NCBI RefSeq assembly: GCF_900105395.1
Contig: NZ_LT629775.1
Span: forward strand, 8,397,501 to 8,461,500
Reading direction: 5' to 3'
DNA length: 64,000 nt
DNA from: Streptomyces sp. TLI_053
GTDB taxonomy: Bacteria > Actinomycetota > Actinomycetes > Streptomycetales > Streptomycetaceae
This document shows, one piece after another, positions 16,893 through 26,086 of the stretch (its first letter is position 1; the number at the start of each line of letters is the position of its first letter). Made by a program: the position numbers and the translations under genes. Under the pieces are notes generated by a model, which was not told where the DNA came from, ran no database searches, and saw nothing but the letters and a program-made list of their open reading frames with translations.

Positions 16893-17540
16893 ATGTCCGC
16901 GATACGTGTGCCCGGCCGCGTCCTGGCCGCCGCCTTCGGCGCCCTGCTGCTCGCCCTCACCACCCTGCTGACCGGTGCCGGCACCGCCCGGGCCGCCCTG
17001 CCGACCCCGGTCTCGGCCGCCACCGCCCGCGGCTACCTCGCCGCCGTCACGGTGGCCGCGGAGTCCCACGACTCCACCTACGACCGCGCGCTCTTCCCGC
17101 ACTGGATCACCATCTCCGGCACCTGCAACACCCGGGAGACGGTTCTCAAGCGCGACGGCAGCAACGTCGTCACCGACTCCGCCTGCGCCTCCGTCAGCGG
17201 CAGCTGGGTCTCGGCCTACGACAACGTCACCACCACCAGCGCGTCGAGCTTCGACATCGACCACCTGGTGCCGCTGGCCGAGGCCTGGCGCTCCGGCGCC
17301 TGGGCCTGGACCACCGCCCAGCGCCAGGCCCTCGCCAACGATCTGGTCCGCCCGCAGCTGATCGCCGTCTCCGCGAGCTCCAACCGCTCCAAGGGCGACC
17401 AGGACCCGGCCCACTGGCTGCCGCAGACCTCCTACCGCTGCACCTACGCCCGTGCCTGGGTGCAGGTGAAGTACTACTACGGCCTCTCGGTCGACAGCGC
17501 GGAGAAGAGCGCGCTCTCCTCGATCCTCAACGGCTGCTGA
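16893..17540 (+). CDS. Secreted HNH-family nuclease (DUF1524-like)
   Basis: A 215-residue exported protein with a Sec signal peptide (cleavage near ARA-ALP, residue 32). The catalytic core is the DUF1524/GmrSD C-terminal type of HNH fold: SSFDIDHLVPLAEAW with Asp123-His124, followed by NDLVRPQLIAVSASSN and KGDQDPAHWLP. Four cysteines suit an extracellular protein. It probably degrades extracellular DNA for nutrients or competition. The ATG has CAGGAG upstream; the frame is open for about 120 codons before it but these overlap the efe terminator. No immunity-like gene is adjacent, which fits a secreted nutritional nuclease better than a toxin. Confidence 0.88.
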   Translation: MSAIRVPGRVLAAAFGALLLALTTLLTGAGTARAALPTPVSAATARGYLAAVTVAAESHDSTYDRALFPHWITISGTCNTRETVLKRDGSNVVTDSACASVSGSWVSAYDNVTTTSASSFDIDHLVPLAEAWRSGAWAWTTAQRQALANDLVRPQLIAVSASSNRSKGDQDPAHWLPQTSYRCTYARAWVQVKYYYGLSVDSAEKSALSSILNGC

Positions 17541-17661
17541 GGAAACGTTTGCCCCGGGCGCCCCAGGGCTCCCGACACCCGCAGACAGCGCGACGCCCGC
17601 CGGAGAGGAGTCCCGGCGGGCGTCGTCGTTCCCTGCGTCCCGGTCGCTCCCGGGGCGGCGG

Positions 17662-20226
17662 CTACTCGCTCTTGATCGCGCCCAGGATGTCCGTCCGGGC
17701 GGCCCGGCGGGCCGGCCAGAGGGCGGCCAGCAGGCCGATCACCGCGGCGGCGACCAGGAACAGCCCGATCTGCACCGGCGGCACCACCACGGTGATGTTC
17801 TTGAACACCCCGGCGATCGTCCGGGTCGCCGCCCAGGCGGTGACGATCCCGAGCAGTACGCCGACCACCCCGCCGAACAGTGCGATCATCAGCGACTCCA
17901 GCCGGACCATCCGGCCGATCCCGCGCCGGTCCAGGCCGATCGCCCGCAGCATGCCGATCTCCCGGCGACGCTCGAACACCGACATCGCCATGGTGTTCAC
18001 CACGCCGAGGACGGCGACGACGACGGACATGCCCAGCAGCCCGTACATGACGTTCAGCACGGCGGTGACGGCCCGCTGGTTCTCGGCCCTGATGTCCTTC
18101 TGACCGTCCACGCTGATCAGCGGGTTGCTGCCGGTGGCGTCGCGCAGCGCCTGCTTCAGCTCGGGAGTGGCGCCCGCGGATCCCTTGACCAGCACCTTCT
18201 CCAGGCCGACCGTGGGGTCGGCGTGCGGGGCGACCACGTGGGCGGGGGCGATCAGCCCGGCCACCAGGTTGCTGCCCTCGGCCAGGGCGCCGACGGTGAG
18301 GCTGCCGCGGCTGCCGTCCGGGTAGGTGACGTCGAGCGTCGAGCCGACCGTGAGCCCCTGGTTCTTCGCGTAGCCGACGCTGCTGATCAGCCGGCCCTGC
18401 TCGAGCGCGTCGGCCGATCCCTCGGTGACCCTGACGTCGACCAGGCGGCCGAAGGCCGCGGCGTCCACGGCGGTGAGCAGCGAGCGGTCCTCGGCGTCGG
18501 TGGCGGACCGCACCTTCACCGTGCGCTCGGTGCTCATCGCGGTGACCCCGGGGATCTTGGCGATCTGGGCGGCGACCTCGGGCGCGAGCACGGAGGAGTT
18601 CTTCATGGCGACGACGTAGTCGGCCTTGAGGTCGCTCGCGGAGGAGTCGTCCGCGGCCTTGTTCACCGAGGCGCCGACCACGGTCAGCGCGGTGATCAGG
18701 GTCACGCCGATGGTGAGGGCGGAGGCGGTGGCGGCGGTGCGGCGCGGGTTGCGCACCGCGTTCTCCCGGGCCAGCTTGCCGGGCGTGCCGTACAGCTTGC
18801 GCAGAGCAGGCGCGAACAGCGCGATCACCGGCCGCGACAGCAGCGGGGTGAGGACGAAGACACCGACCATCAGCGCGGCCGAGGAGAGGCCGACCAGGTT
18901 GACCGACTTGGCGGCCGCGCCGGCCAGCAGTCCGCCGGTGCCGATCGCGGCGAAGAACAGACCGATGATGTTCCGCACCAGCAGGGACTTCTGGGTGGCC
19001 GGCTGCTCGGCCGAGCTCATCGCGGCGACCGGGGCGATCCGGGAGGCGCGCAGCGAGGGCAGCAGGGCGGCCAGCACGGTGACCACGACACCGACGACGA
19101 GCGAGGCGATCACCGTGGACGGGGCGATCACCAGCGGGCCGTCCGGCAGGTTGGCGCCCCAGGGTCCGTTGAGCAGGGCCTTGAGCCCGGAGGCGATGCC
19201 GACACCGGCGAGCAGACCGCCGATCGAGGCGGCCAGGCCGACCAGCAGCGCCTCGGCCAGCACCGAGAGGGTGATCTGCTTGCGGCTGGCGCCGACGGCG
19301 CGGAGCAGGGCCAGCTCCTTGGTGCGCTGGGCGATCAGCATGGTGAAGGTGTTGGCGATGATGAAGATGCCGACGAAGAGCGAGATCCCGGCGAAGACCA
19401 GCAGCACGGTGGACATGCCCTTGGTGCCCTCGTCGATCATCCGCTCCTGCTCGGCCGCCAGGTGGCGGCCGGTGTTGGCCTCGATGCTGTCGGACGCGGG
19501 CACGGTCTGCCGGACGGCGGTGAGCAGGGCGGTGTCGTCCGCTCCGGGCTTGCCCTTGACGTCGATCTCGGCGTACTGGCCGGGGCTGAGGTAGAGCTGC
19601 TGAGCGGTGGCGGTGTCGAAGGCGGCCAGCGAGCCGCCGGAGACGATCCGGGGGTCGTTGGTGCCCAGGGTGCCGGTGAGCTTCAGCTCCATGACCGGGC
19701 CGTTGACGGCGACGCGGACGGTGTCGCCGACCTTGTAGCCGCCCTTCTCGGCGGTCTTCGCGTCGAGGGCGATCTCGCCGGAGGTGCGCGGGCCGCGCCC
19801 GTCGTGGAGCGGGTAGCGCGGGTCGTTGCCGTCCGCGCCGGGGACGTAGTTGGTGCCGGTGGTGGAGAAGCCGTCGCCGATCAGCGCGCCCTTGCGGTCG
19901 GCTATCCCCGCGAAGCCGCTGACCACGCCGCGGGCCTCGGCCGCGCCGGGCAGCGCGGCGATGGCCTTGCGGGTGTCCTCGGTGAGGGTGGGCGCGCCGG
20001 GATCCCGGTCGCCCCGGTCGTACCCCTTGCTGATGGCATCGCTGTCGCCGACCGTGACGGCGATGTCGGCGTAGCTCTTGGCGCTCTGGGAACGCCAGGC
20101 ATCGCCCAGGGTGTCGGTGAAGACGAGGGTGCCGGCCACGAAGGCGGTGCCGAGGAGGACGGCGAGCGTCGTCATCAGCAGTCGGGCCTTGTGGGCCAGC
20201 ACGTTGCGCAGTGCGGTGCGGTACAT
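17662..20226 (-). CDS. ABC transporter permease, FtsX/MacB type
   Basis: An 854-residue permease with two FtsX-type halves. There is an N-terminal TM (about 17-38) and a MacB-like periplasmic domain, then a TM cluster (about 270-400), a linker with two or three more TMs, a second periplasmic domain (about 530-720) and a final TM cluster near 740-845. This layout matches large actinobacterial exporters of the MacB/LolC superfamily, which move lipids, peptides or drugs out of the membrane or transmit force to outside enzymes. It pairs with the ATPase encoded 74 bp upstream on the same strand. The cargo cannot be inferred. Confidence 0.93.
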   Translation of the reverse strand: MYRTALRNVLAHKARLLMTTLAVLLGTAFVAGTLVFTDTLGDAWRSQSAKSYADIAVTVGDSDAISKGYDRGDRDPGAPTLTEDTRKAIAALPGAAEARGVVSGFAGIADRKGALIGDGFSTTGTNYVPGADGNDPRYPLHDGRGPRTSGEIALDAKTAEKGGYKVGDTVRVAVNGPVMELKLTGTLGTNDPRIVSGGSLAAFDTATAQQLYLSPGQYAEIDVKGKPGADDTALLTAVRQTVPASDSIEANTGRHLAAEQERMIDEGTKGMSTVLLVFAGISLFVGIFIIANTFTMLIAQRTKELALLRAVGASRKQITLSVLAEALLVGLAASIGGLLAGVGIASGLKALLNGPWGANLPDGPLVIAPSTVIASLVVGVVVTVLAALLPSLRASRIAPVAAMSSAEQPATQKSLLVRNIIGLFFAAIGTGGLLAGAAAKSVNLVGLSSAALMVGVFVLTPLLSRPVIALFAPALRKLYGTPGKLARENAVRNPRRTAATASALTIGVTLITALTVVGASVNKAADDSSASDLKADYVVAMKNSSVLAPEVAAQIAKIPGVTAMSTERTVKVRSATDAEDRSLLTAVDAAAFGRLVDVRVTEGSADALEQGRLISSVGYAKNQGLTVGSTLDVTYPDGSRGSLTVGALAEGSNLVAGLIAPAHVVAPHADPTVGLEKVLVKGSAGATPELKQALRDATGSNPLISVDGQKDIRAENQRAVTAVLNVMYGLLGMSVVVAVLGVVNTMAMSVFERRREIGMLRAIGLDRRGIGRMVRLESLMIALFGGVVGVLLGIVTAWAATRTIAGVFKNITVVVPPVQIGLFLVAAAVIGLLAALWPARRAARTDILGAIKSE

Positions 20227-20300
20227 GGGGTGGTGTCAGTCCTGGAGGTCGGGGATCGGCCGGTTCGGGATCGGGTCGCGCGCTCGGCTGGTGCGCCGGG

Positions 20301-21065
20301 TCAGCTGGTGCGGCCCTTGGCGTCGAAGCGGCGCATGCGGTCCAGGACGGTGTCGGCGGTGGGGTTGGTGAGTTCGTCGACGATGCGGCCGTCGGCGAGG
20401 AAGACGACGCGGTCGGCGTAGGCGGCGGCGACGGGGTCGTGGGTGACCATGACGACGGTCTGGCCGAGTTCGCGGACGGAGTTGCGCAGGAAGGAGAGGA
20501 TCTCGGCGCCGGAGCGGGAGTCGAGGTTGCCGGTGGGTTCGTCGGCGAAGACGATGTCGGGCTTGCCGGCGAGGGCGCGGGCGCAGGCGACGCGCTGCTG
20601 CTGGCCGCCGGAGAGCTGGCTGGGGCGGTGGGAGAGGCGGCCGGAGAGTCCGACGGTCTCGACGACGCGGTCGAGCCACTGCTTGTCGGCCTTGCGGCCG
20701 GCGATGTCCATGGGGAGGGTGATGTTCTCGAGGGCGGTGAGGGTGGGGAGGAGGTTGAAGGCCTGGAAGACGAAGCCGATGTGGTCGCGGCGCAGCTGGG
20801 TGAGCTGCTTGTCCTTGAGGCCGACGAGTTCGGTGTCGCCGATGGTGGAGGAGCCGGAGCTGACGGTGTCGAGGCCGGCCATGCAGTGCATGAGGGTGGA
20901 CTTGCCGGAGCCGGAGGGGCCCATGATCGCGGTGAACTCGCCCTGGGGGAAGGTGACGCTGACGTTGTCGAGGGCGACCACGCGGGTCTCGCCCTCCCCG
21001 TAGACCTTGTTCAGGCCGGTGGCGCGGGCGGCCGCCCGGCCGGTGCGGACGGCGGTTGCGGACAT
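20301..21065 (-). CDS. ABC transporter ATP-binding protein, MacB/LolD type
   Basis: A 254-residue ABC ATPase that powers the adjacent FtsX-type permease. It shows Walker A GPSGSGKST, Q-loop FVFQAFNLLP, signature LSGGQQQRVACARAL, Walker B IVFADEPTGNLD and H-loop VTHDP, the standard MacB/LolD sequence. The ATG at 21065 has AGGAG upstream and gives the usual length; a frame extension to 21146 is open but lacks a good ribosome site. First gene of a two-gene operon. Third-position G use is strikingly uniform over 20330-20960, a bias stronger than in its neighbours. Confidence 0.94.
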   Translation of the reverse strand: MSATAVRTGRAAARATGLNKVYGEGETRVVALDNVSVTFPQGEFTAIMGPSGSGKSTLMHCMAGLDTVSSGSSTIGDTELVGLKDKQLTQLRRDHIGFVFQAFNLLPTLTALENITLPMDIAGRKADKQWLDRVVETVGLSGRLSHRPSQLSGGQQQRVACARALAGKPDIVFADEPTGNLDSRSGAEILSFLRNSVRELGQTVVMVTHDPVAAAYADRVVFLADGRIVDELTNPTADTVLDRMRRFDAKGRTS

Positions 21066-21309
21066 CGTCACGAGCGTCTCCTGGGGAATGCGAGGGGAGT
21101 GCGAGGCAAGGCGGAAGCAGAATCGGATGATCGTCTTCCTGTCCATTCTCGCAATCGGCCCGCGCCCGGAAGGTCGCTCCCGGGTACGGGCTCCCCCCGC
21201 CGACCCGGCGGTCCGGCGGGGGCTCCTCTCCTCCTCGGGTATGACAGCGGCTCCTCTGCCGGTCGCAGGAGCGGCCCGGCCCCGGTGGCAGGGGCCGCCC
21301 CGGCCGCGG

Positions 21310-23523
21310 CTACTCGACCGCGACGCCCCAGCGCACCGCGAGACCGGCCAGACCGCCCGGCACCGGTGTCCCGCCCGGCGTGAACCGCCAGCCGCCGCCG
21401 TGCCGTTGGAAGGAGCCGACGACCATCGCGCTCTCCGGCACCCCGCCGGTGGCCGCCGCCCAGTGCGCCGGGCCTTCCGCGTCCGGACCGAACGCGCCGG
21501 TCAGGGCCAGACCGTGCACGTAGCCGAGCGGCAGGGCCGGCGACTCCTCCTCCTCGGTGGACACCGCCACCACCACCTCGTCCACCGCCGGGGCCAGCCG
21601 GGCGGTGTCCAACGTGAGTTCGGCCCGGCGGAGCGGCTCGCCCGGCACCGAGCGGGTGGGGTGCAGCCGGACGGCGCCGTCCGGGTCCTGCGGATTGTTG
21701 AAGAACACGAAGTGCTCGTCGTCCAGCACCCGCCCGCTCGCGCAGAGGAACGCCGAGACGTCCAGTTCGACCGGGTCGCCGCCGGCCGTGCGGCTGCCCC
21801 AGGAGAGGGTCACGGTGCTGGTCGCGCCCGTGGTGCCCGCCGCGGCTCCGTCGGCCGTGGCTCCGTCGGCCGTGGGGCCGCCGTTCCCGTCACCGCCCGA
21901 GCTGTTCCCCCCGTTCCTGCTCGCGCCGCCGCCCGCGGTCCGCTCCCCGAGCCGGCCGCGCAGGCCCTGCTCGGCCAGCAGCTCCACCAGCTCGGGACCA
22001 CTCACCAGCGTCAGCGGCTTGTTGCGGATGTACTCGTACGAACCCGGTCCGAACCCGGCCGTGGTCACCAGGATCCCCTTGATCGCACCGTGGTGCCGGA
22101 CCGTCGAGTCGAGGTCGCGCACCGCCGTGGGGGAGACCGTCGAACGGTAGCGCTTGGCCTGGATGACGATCCGTCCGCCGGTCACCGGATCGAGGTCCTC
22201 GGCGACCACGTCCACCCCGGCGTCCCCGCTGCGGGCCGTGGTCATCACCCGGAAACCGCGCAGCCGGAACAGCTCCGCGATCAGCTCCTCGAACTCGATC
22301 GGATCCATCTCGAAGAGGTCGGGGTCGTCCTCGCCGCCCTGCCCGGCCACACTGCCGCCGACCGTCTCCGGCAACCGGTCCGGGCGCACCTCGTCCAGCC
22401 GCTCGGGACGCGCGGACAGCACCCCGCCCAGCCCCTGGAAGCACTCCACCGCCGCCACCCGGTCCAGCGTGAGACCGGCGAACTCGGCCCGGTCGACCGT
22501 CACCGTGGTCAGGAAGCGCTCCGCCTCCCGGCCGGTCGCCGGGTCGATGCCGCGGACGAAGCCGTTCAGCACCACCGAGGCCAGCAGCCCGTCCCCGTCC
22601 GCCCGGTACAGCTCGGTGACCACCCGCAGCGCGCTCTGCGCCAGCACCTCCCGGTAGAGCGCCTTGCGCTCGGTCGCCGGGCGGGCCACCTCGGCCTCCC
22701 GGTCGTCCGTCCTCACGTACCGCACCCGGCCGGTCGCCGGGACCACGTCCGGGCCGGGCAGCTCCCAGTTCACCACCAGCTGGCGGCTGCTCGCCTCCCA
22801 GGCCGCCACCAGCCGGTGCGGGAAGCCCTCCGGCCAGCCCGCCGAGGCGTACAGCACGGCGGAGAAGTACTCCTGCACCGCCTCCGCCTCGCCGGACCGC
22901 AGCCGGCGCAGCGACTCCTCGGTCCGGGCGGCGCGCTCCTCGTCCTCGCGGCGGAACCGGGCCACCCACTCCAGGTACTGCCCGTGGTACTCGCCCAGCC
23001 GCCGCCGCCGCTCCGCCTCGGCGGCCTGCGCCGCGTACCAGTCGTGCTCGAACCGGGCCCGCGCCTGCGCCACGTACTGCTCGTACTGCTGCCGCACCCC
23101 CGGGTTCCGGGCCTGCGCCTGGTCCGGCGGCGGTACCTGGTAGTGCGCCTGGTCCGGCATCGGCACCGGCTCGCCCAGCCGTCCCGGCTCGAACGGCGGC
23201 ACCGGGCGCGGGGCCAGCAGGCTCTGCGCCCGGAACGCCGGACGGTCCAGACCGGCCGTCAGCAGACCCCGCAACTCCTCCACCCGGCCGTCGAGTTCGG
23301 CCGTCCGCCGGGCGGCCTCGGCCTCCCGGGACTGCTGGTACGCCCGCTGTGCCTCCCGCTCGGTGCGGGCCGCCGCCTTCTGCGCCTCGCGCTGCTCGCG
23401 CTCCCACCGGCGCTGCTCGGCGGCCTGGGCGCGCCAGCGCGCCTCCTCCCGGCGCTGCTCCTGCCGCTGCGCCTCCGCCCAGACCGCCAGCACCCCGTTG
23501 TTCCGCCGCCCCGCCACGTCCAC
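21310..23523 (-). CDS. Coiled-coil / Mrr-type nuclease / TerD fusion protein
   Basis: A 737-residue fusion of three parts. Residues 1-230 are a charged Glu/Arg/Ala-rich coiled coil. A middle region leads to an Mrr_cat-type restriction-endonuclease fold: FEELIAELFRLRGF, then SGDAGVDVVAED and RIVIQAKRY, giving the D...QxK catalytic set. After a Gly/Thr/Ala linker, the last 170 residues are a TerD domain (FVFFNNPQDPDG, then AMVVGSFQRHGGGWRF). TerD domains bind calcium and mark tellurite/stress systems; Mrr domains cut (often modified) DNA. A joint role in stress- or phage-triggered DNA processing is inference. The GTG at 23523 has GGAG seven bases upstream; GTG at 23517 is also possible. No methylase or other ter gene is adjacent. 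Confidence 0.85.
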   Translation of the reverse strand: MDVAGRRNNGVLAVWAEAQRQEQRREEARWRAQAAEQRRWEREQREAQKAAARTEREAQRAYQQSREAEAARRTAELDGRVEELRGLLTAGLDRPAFRAQSLLAPRPVPPFEPGRLGEPVPMPDQAHYQVPPPDQAQARNPGVRQQYEQYVAQARARFEHDWYAAQAAEAERRRRLGEYHGQYLEWVARFRREDEERAARTEESLRRLRSGEAEAVQEYFSAVLYASAGWPEGFPHRLVAAWEASSRQLVVNWELPGPDVVPATGRVRYVRTDDREAEVARPATERKALYREVLAQSALRVVTELYRADGDGLLASVVLNGFVRGIDPATGREAERFLTTVTVDRAEFAGLTLDRVAAVECFQGLGGVLSARPERLDEVRPDRLPETVGGSVAGQGGEDDPDLFEMDPIEFEELIAELFRLRGFRVMTTARSGDAGVDVVAEDLDPVTGGRIVIQAKRYRSTVSPTAVRDLDSTVRHHGAIKGILVTTAGFGPGSYEYIRNKPLTLVSGPELVELLAEQGLRGRLGERTAGGGASRNGGNSSGGDGNGGPTADGATADGAAAGTTGATSTVTLSWGSRTAGGDPVELDVSAFLCASGRVLDDEHFVFFNNPQDPDGAVRLHPTRSVPGEPLRRAELTLDTARLAPAVDEVVVAVSTEEEESPALPLGYVHGLALTGAFGPDAEGPAHWAAATGGVPESAMVVGSFQRHGGGWRFTPGGTPVPGGLAGLAVRWGVAVE

Positions 23524-23679
23524 CCCTTCGCTCCGCGCCGCTCCGGCCCGGCGCCCGCCTCCCGGCCGCGCCACCGCCCGCGCCCGCCACAATAGAACGT
23601 GCACCGGGGGAGCGCGCAAAGGGCCTGCGACCTGCGGTGTCGGCCGGGGTGAGCGGCGCCGGGAGGAGATGAGCGGGCG

Positions 23680-24354
23680 TCAGGCCGTGCCGGGCACGTC
23701 CGCGTACCAGCGCCACCCGGTGCGGCGCGGGCGGCCGGGGAGGGTGCGGCGGCCGGTCGCCCACAGCAGGGTCGGCCAGGCACCGGCCGGGTCGGGGCGG
23801 ACGTCCGGGAACAGCCGGGACAGGGTGCGGGCGCAGACCTCGGCCGGCGGCTCCCAGGGCAGGCCGAGTCCCTCGGCCACGTCGTGCAGGTGCACCAGGG
23901 CCTCCACCAGGCTCATCGCGACGAACCCGGCCGGGTCGGCCAGCCCCCAGGGGTGGAAGGCCCGGACCTCCGGCCCCCTGGTGCGGGCGATCGAGACCAT
24001 CAGTCCGCCGCTCGCGGCCAGCACCTCCAGCAGTGCGGCCGGTCCGTCCTCCCGTTCGGCGAACACGAAGTTGTTCGGCCCGCCGGGGAACGGGCGCCGG
24101 GCGACGAAGGGCACGTAGCGGTCGCGCGGCGGCTCGTCCGGGCCGAGCTGGGCCGCGTAGGCCAGCAGGTCGTCCGCCAGGTGTTCGACGGTGCTCCAGC
24201 AGTCCCAGTCGACGCCGCCGGCCGGCCGGGACCAGTCGGTGCCGGCGGGGGCGGAGCGCAGGGTGTCGGCGGCGAGCCGCAGCACGAGGGCCAGGTCGTC
24301 GGGGGTCACGGGGCCGGGCGGGACGGGCCCGGTCGCGGCGTCGGTGGTGATCAT
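23680..24354 (-). CDS. DinB/MDMPI-superfamily protein (TIGR03083-like)
   Basis: A 224-residue protein of the DinB four-helix-bundle type related to mycothiol-dependent maleylpyruvate isomerases. Metal-ligand histidines appear in CWSTVEHLADD (near residue 57) and in VEALVHLHDVAEGLG (near 155), the usual spacing for this fold. Many actinomycete members are orphan enzymes thought to use mycothiol or a metal. No aromatic-degradation genes lie nearby, so the substrate is open. The ATG at 24354 is divergent from the DUF2797-like gene, with a short shared promoter region. Confidence 0.75.
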   Translation of the reverse strand: MITTDAATGPVPPGPVTPDDLALVLRLAADTLRSAPAGTDWSRPAGGVDWDCWSTVEHLADDLLAYAAQLGPDEPPRDRYVPFVARRPFPGGPNNFVFAEREDGPAALLEVLAASGGLMVSIARTRGPEVRAFHPWGLADPAGFVAMSLVEALVHLHDVAEGLGLPWEPPAEVCARTLSRLFPDVRPDPAGAWPTLLWATGRRTLPGRPRRTGWRWYADVPGTA

Positions 24355-24461
24355 GCCGTGACGCTATCCGGCCGCCCGGGGCCGGTCGAGCGGCCGGGGC
24401 GGGTCGCTGTCGGTGCCACCGGGTAGCCTCGACAGCTCGGGCGGCACGGGCGAGGTAACGG

Positions 24462-25376
24462 GTGAGCGGGACGGACGGGTGGGTCTCCACCGGGCTGGCG
24501 TGGCGGGACGGCCGGGCGGTGCTCAGCGCCGTCCACGGCCGCCGCACCCACGAGCGCGAGGTGGTGCCCGGTGCCGAGGTCGGCTGGCGGCTGGGCGGGC
24601 CGCGCCGCTGCATCGGGGCGCTGCTGGCCGGGCGGGACGAGCGCACGCCCTGCCCGCACCGGGCCGGGATCGCGCCGGACGGCGGCGCCGTGCAGTGCCC
24701 GCCCTGCCAGAGCGTGGACCGGGGCCTGGCGCTGGCCCGGGACCAGATCCTCGACGACGGCCGCACCTACCGGCTCTATCTCGCCTGGTTCGGCGAGGGC
24801 CTGCTGAAGGTCGGCCTGACCGCCGAGCAGCGCGGCACCAGCCGACTGCTCGAACAGGGCGCGCTGGCCTGGACCTTCGCCGCCCGGGGGGCGCTGCCCG
24901 CCGTCCGCCGGGCCGAACTCACCGTCTCCGCCGCCGGATTGGCCCGCGAGCGGTTCAAGGTCCGGGCCAAGGTGGAGCACTGGTGGCAGCACGGCGACGC
25001 CGCCCACCGCCGGGCCGTGCTGACCGACGCCCGGGCCCGTGCGCACGAGCTGCTGCACGGCCACGACGTGGAACTGCTGCCCGGCCACCCGGTGGTCGAC
25101 CAGGTCGGGCTGTTCGGCCTGACCGGCGGCGCCCCCGACGCCTACCACGCGGTCGAGGGCCTGGCGGACGGCGCGGTCGTGGCCGGGCGGCTGCGCGCGC
25201 CGATCGGCCGGCACCTGCTGCTCGACCGGCCGGACGGCGGTCCGCCGCTGCTCCTGGACACCCGTCTGCTGACCGGCTGGACGCTCGTCCCGGCGCCCGG
25301 CCGCCCGCCGTCCGGGCTGGTACTGGTGCCCAGGGCGCGGCCCGAGCCTCCGGACACCCAGGAGGCGCTGTTCTGA
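24462..25376 (+). CDS. DUF2797-like protein with cysteine cluster
   Basis: A 304-residue protein resembling actinobacterial DUF2797 proteins. It has a probable zinc site of four cysteines (Cys50, Cys64, and Cys79/Cys82 in QCPPCQ). This is followed by a short segment YRLYLAWFGEGLLKVGLT (about 103-120) with GxxRLLEQGA after it, reminiscent of the GIY-YIG nuclease core. The remainder is an alpha/beta region and a small beta-rich C-terminus. Function is unestablished; nucleic-acid binding is a reasonable guess from the zinc cluster and GIY-YIG-like segment. GTG start after CGAGGTAA. Confidence 0.65.
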   Translation: MSGTDGWVSTGLAWRDGRAVLSAVHGRRTHEREVVPGAEVGWRLGGPRRCIGALLAGRDERTPCPHRAGIAPDGGAVQCPPCQSVDRGLALARDQILDDGRTYRLYLAWFGEGLLKVGLTAEQRGTSRLLEQGALAWTFAARGALPAVRRAELTVSAAGLARERFKVRAKVEHWWQHGDAAHRRAVLTDARARAHELLHGHDVELLPGHPVVDQVGLFGLTGGAPDAYHAVEGLADGAVVAGRLRAPIGRHLLLDRPDGGPPLLLDTRLLTGWTLVPAPGRPPSGLVLVPRARPEPPDTQEALF

Positions 25377-25454
25377 GCCCCGGTCGACGGCCCTGCCGCT
25401 GGTCCTTGCTCGGCCCTCGCTCGGTCCTCGCTCTTCGGCCGGCGGCGGTGCCCG

Positions 25455-25772
25455 CTACCCGAGCTTGCCGCGCACCGCACCCGGCCCGGAGCGGGCCCGC
25501 CGCGACACCGGCGGCCGCGACGGCCGGACGTCCGGCCGCCCGCCCGCCGTCTCCTCCGGGGTGCCACCGGTACGGGCGTTCCCGGCCCGCGCGGCCTTGG
25601 CCGTGGCCAGGGCGACCCGTGCCAGCAGCGGGTCCTCCCGGACCCCCGCCGCCCGCTTCGCCGTCTGGCAGTGGGTGCACCAGACCGGCGAGGCCGGCCC
25701 GTCGGGGTACACCATCGCCTCCGGCGGCAGGTAGTGGCTACCGCACTCGACGCATTCGAAGACCAGCCTCAT
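25455..25772 (-). CDS. Small zinc-ribbon protein, 105 aa
   Basis: A 105-residue protein with an N-terminal zinc ribbon made of two CxxC pairs (Cys7/Cys10 and Cys32/Cys35) and a basic, disordered Arg/Pro/Ala-rich C-terminus that could bind nucleic acid. The ATG overlaps the stop of the upstream 54-aa gene (ATGA), showing tight coupling; the longer open frame upstream is not used. Both genes encode cysteine-pair proteins, so they may act together. No known family assigned. Confidence 0.7.
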   Translation of the reverse strand: MRLVFECVECGSHYLPPEAMVYPDGPASPVWCTHCQTAKRAAGVREDPLLARVALATAKAARAGNARTGGTPEETAGGRPDVRPSRPPVSRRARSGPGAVRGKLG

Positions 25773-25933
25773 CCGACGATCACCGTCCCGGATCCGTGGC
25801 ACCGACCGCATGGCGACCAGAAAGTGTGGATCTTCGGCACCATGCTCCCTTCCTCGTCCAGTTCGACCGTGGCTTCGGTCTTCTGGGTCCCCCCGGACCC
25901 GCCGCACCCGGAGCAGGACTGAACCTCGGGCAT
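25769..25933 (-). CDS. DnaJ-like CxxCxGxG mini zinc finger, 54 aa
   Basis: A 54-residue protein built almost entirely from two DnaJ-type zinc-finger motifs, CSGCGGSG (Cys7/Cys10) and CGRCHGSG (Cys42/Cys45), joined by an acidic beta-hairpin-like linker. The ATG at 25933 is preferred because GAGGAGG sits seven bases upstream; the ATG at 25939 would be too close to it. It overlaps the next gene by ATGA. Stand-alone fingers of this type occur in many actinomycetes; a thiol-disulfide, zinc or chaperone-cofactor role is possible but unproven. Confidence 0.72.
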   Translation of the reverse strand: MPEVQSCSGCGGSGGTQKTEATVELDEEGSMVPKIHTFWSPCGRCHGSGTVIVG

Positions 25934-26086
25934 ATGCATTCCTCCTCGGCGCGGGGACCACGGTAGCGCGAAATCCGAGGAGCCAGTAACGATCCTGACG
26001 AACGGTCGAAGAAGCGGGGCGCGCACGAGCACCACGCGCGCCCCGCTTCGGCCTTGACGGGCCGGCCTCGCGGACCGGCCCGGGAG

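Noticed and set aside
16893..17540. Secreted HNH protein as a toxin of a toxin-immunity pair
   Set aside because: It has an ordinary Sec signal and no immunity-like neighbour; a nutritional nuclease is the simpler reading.
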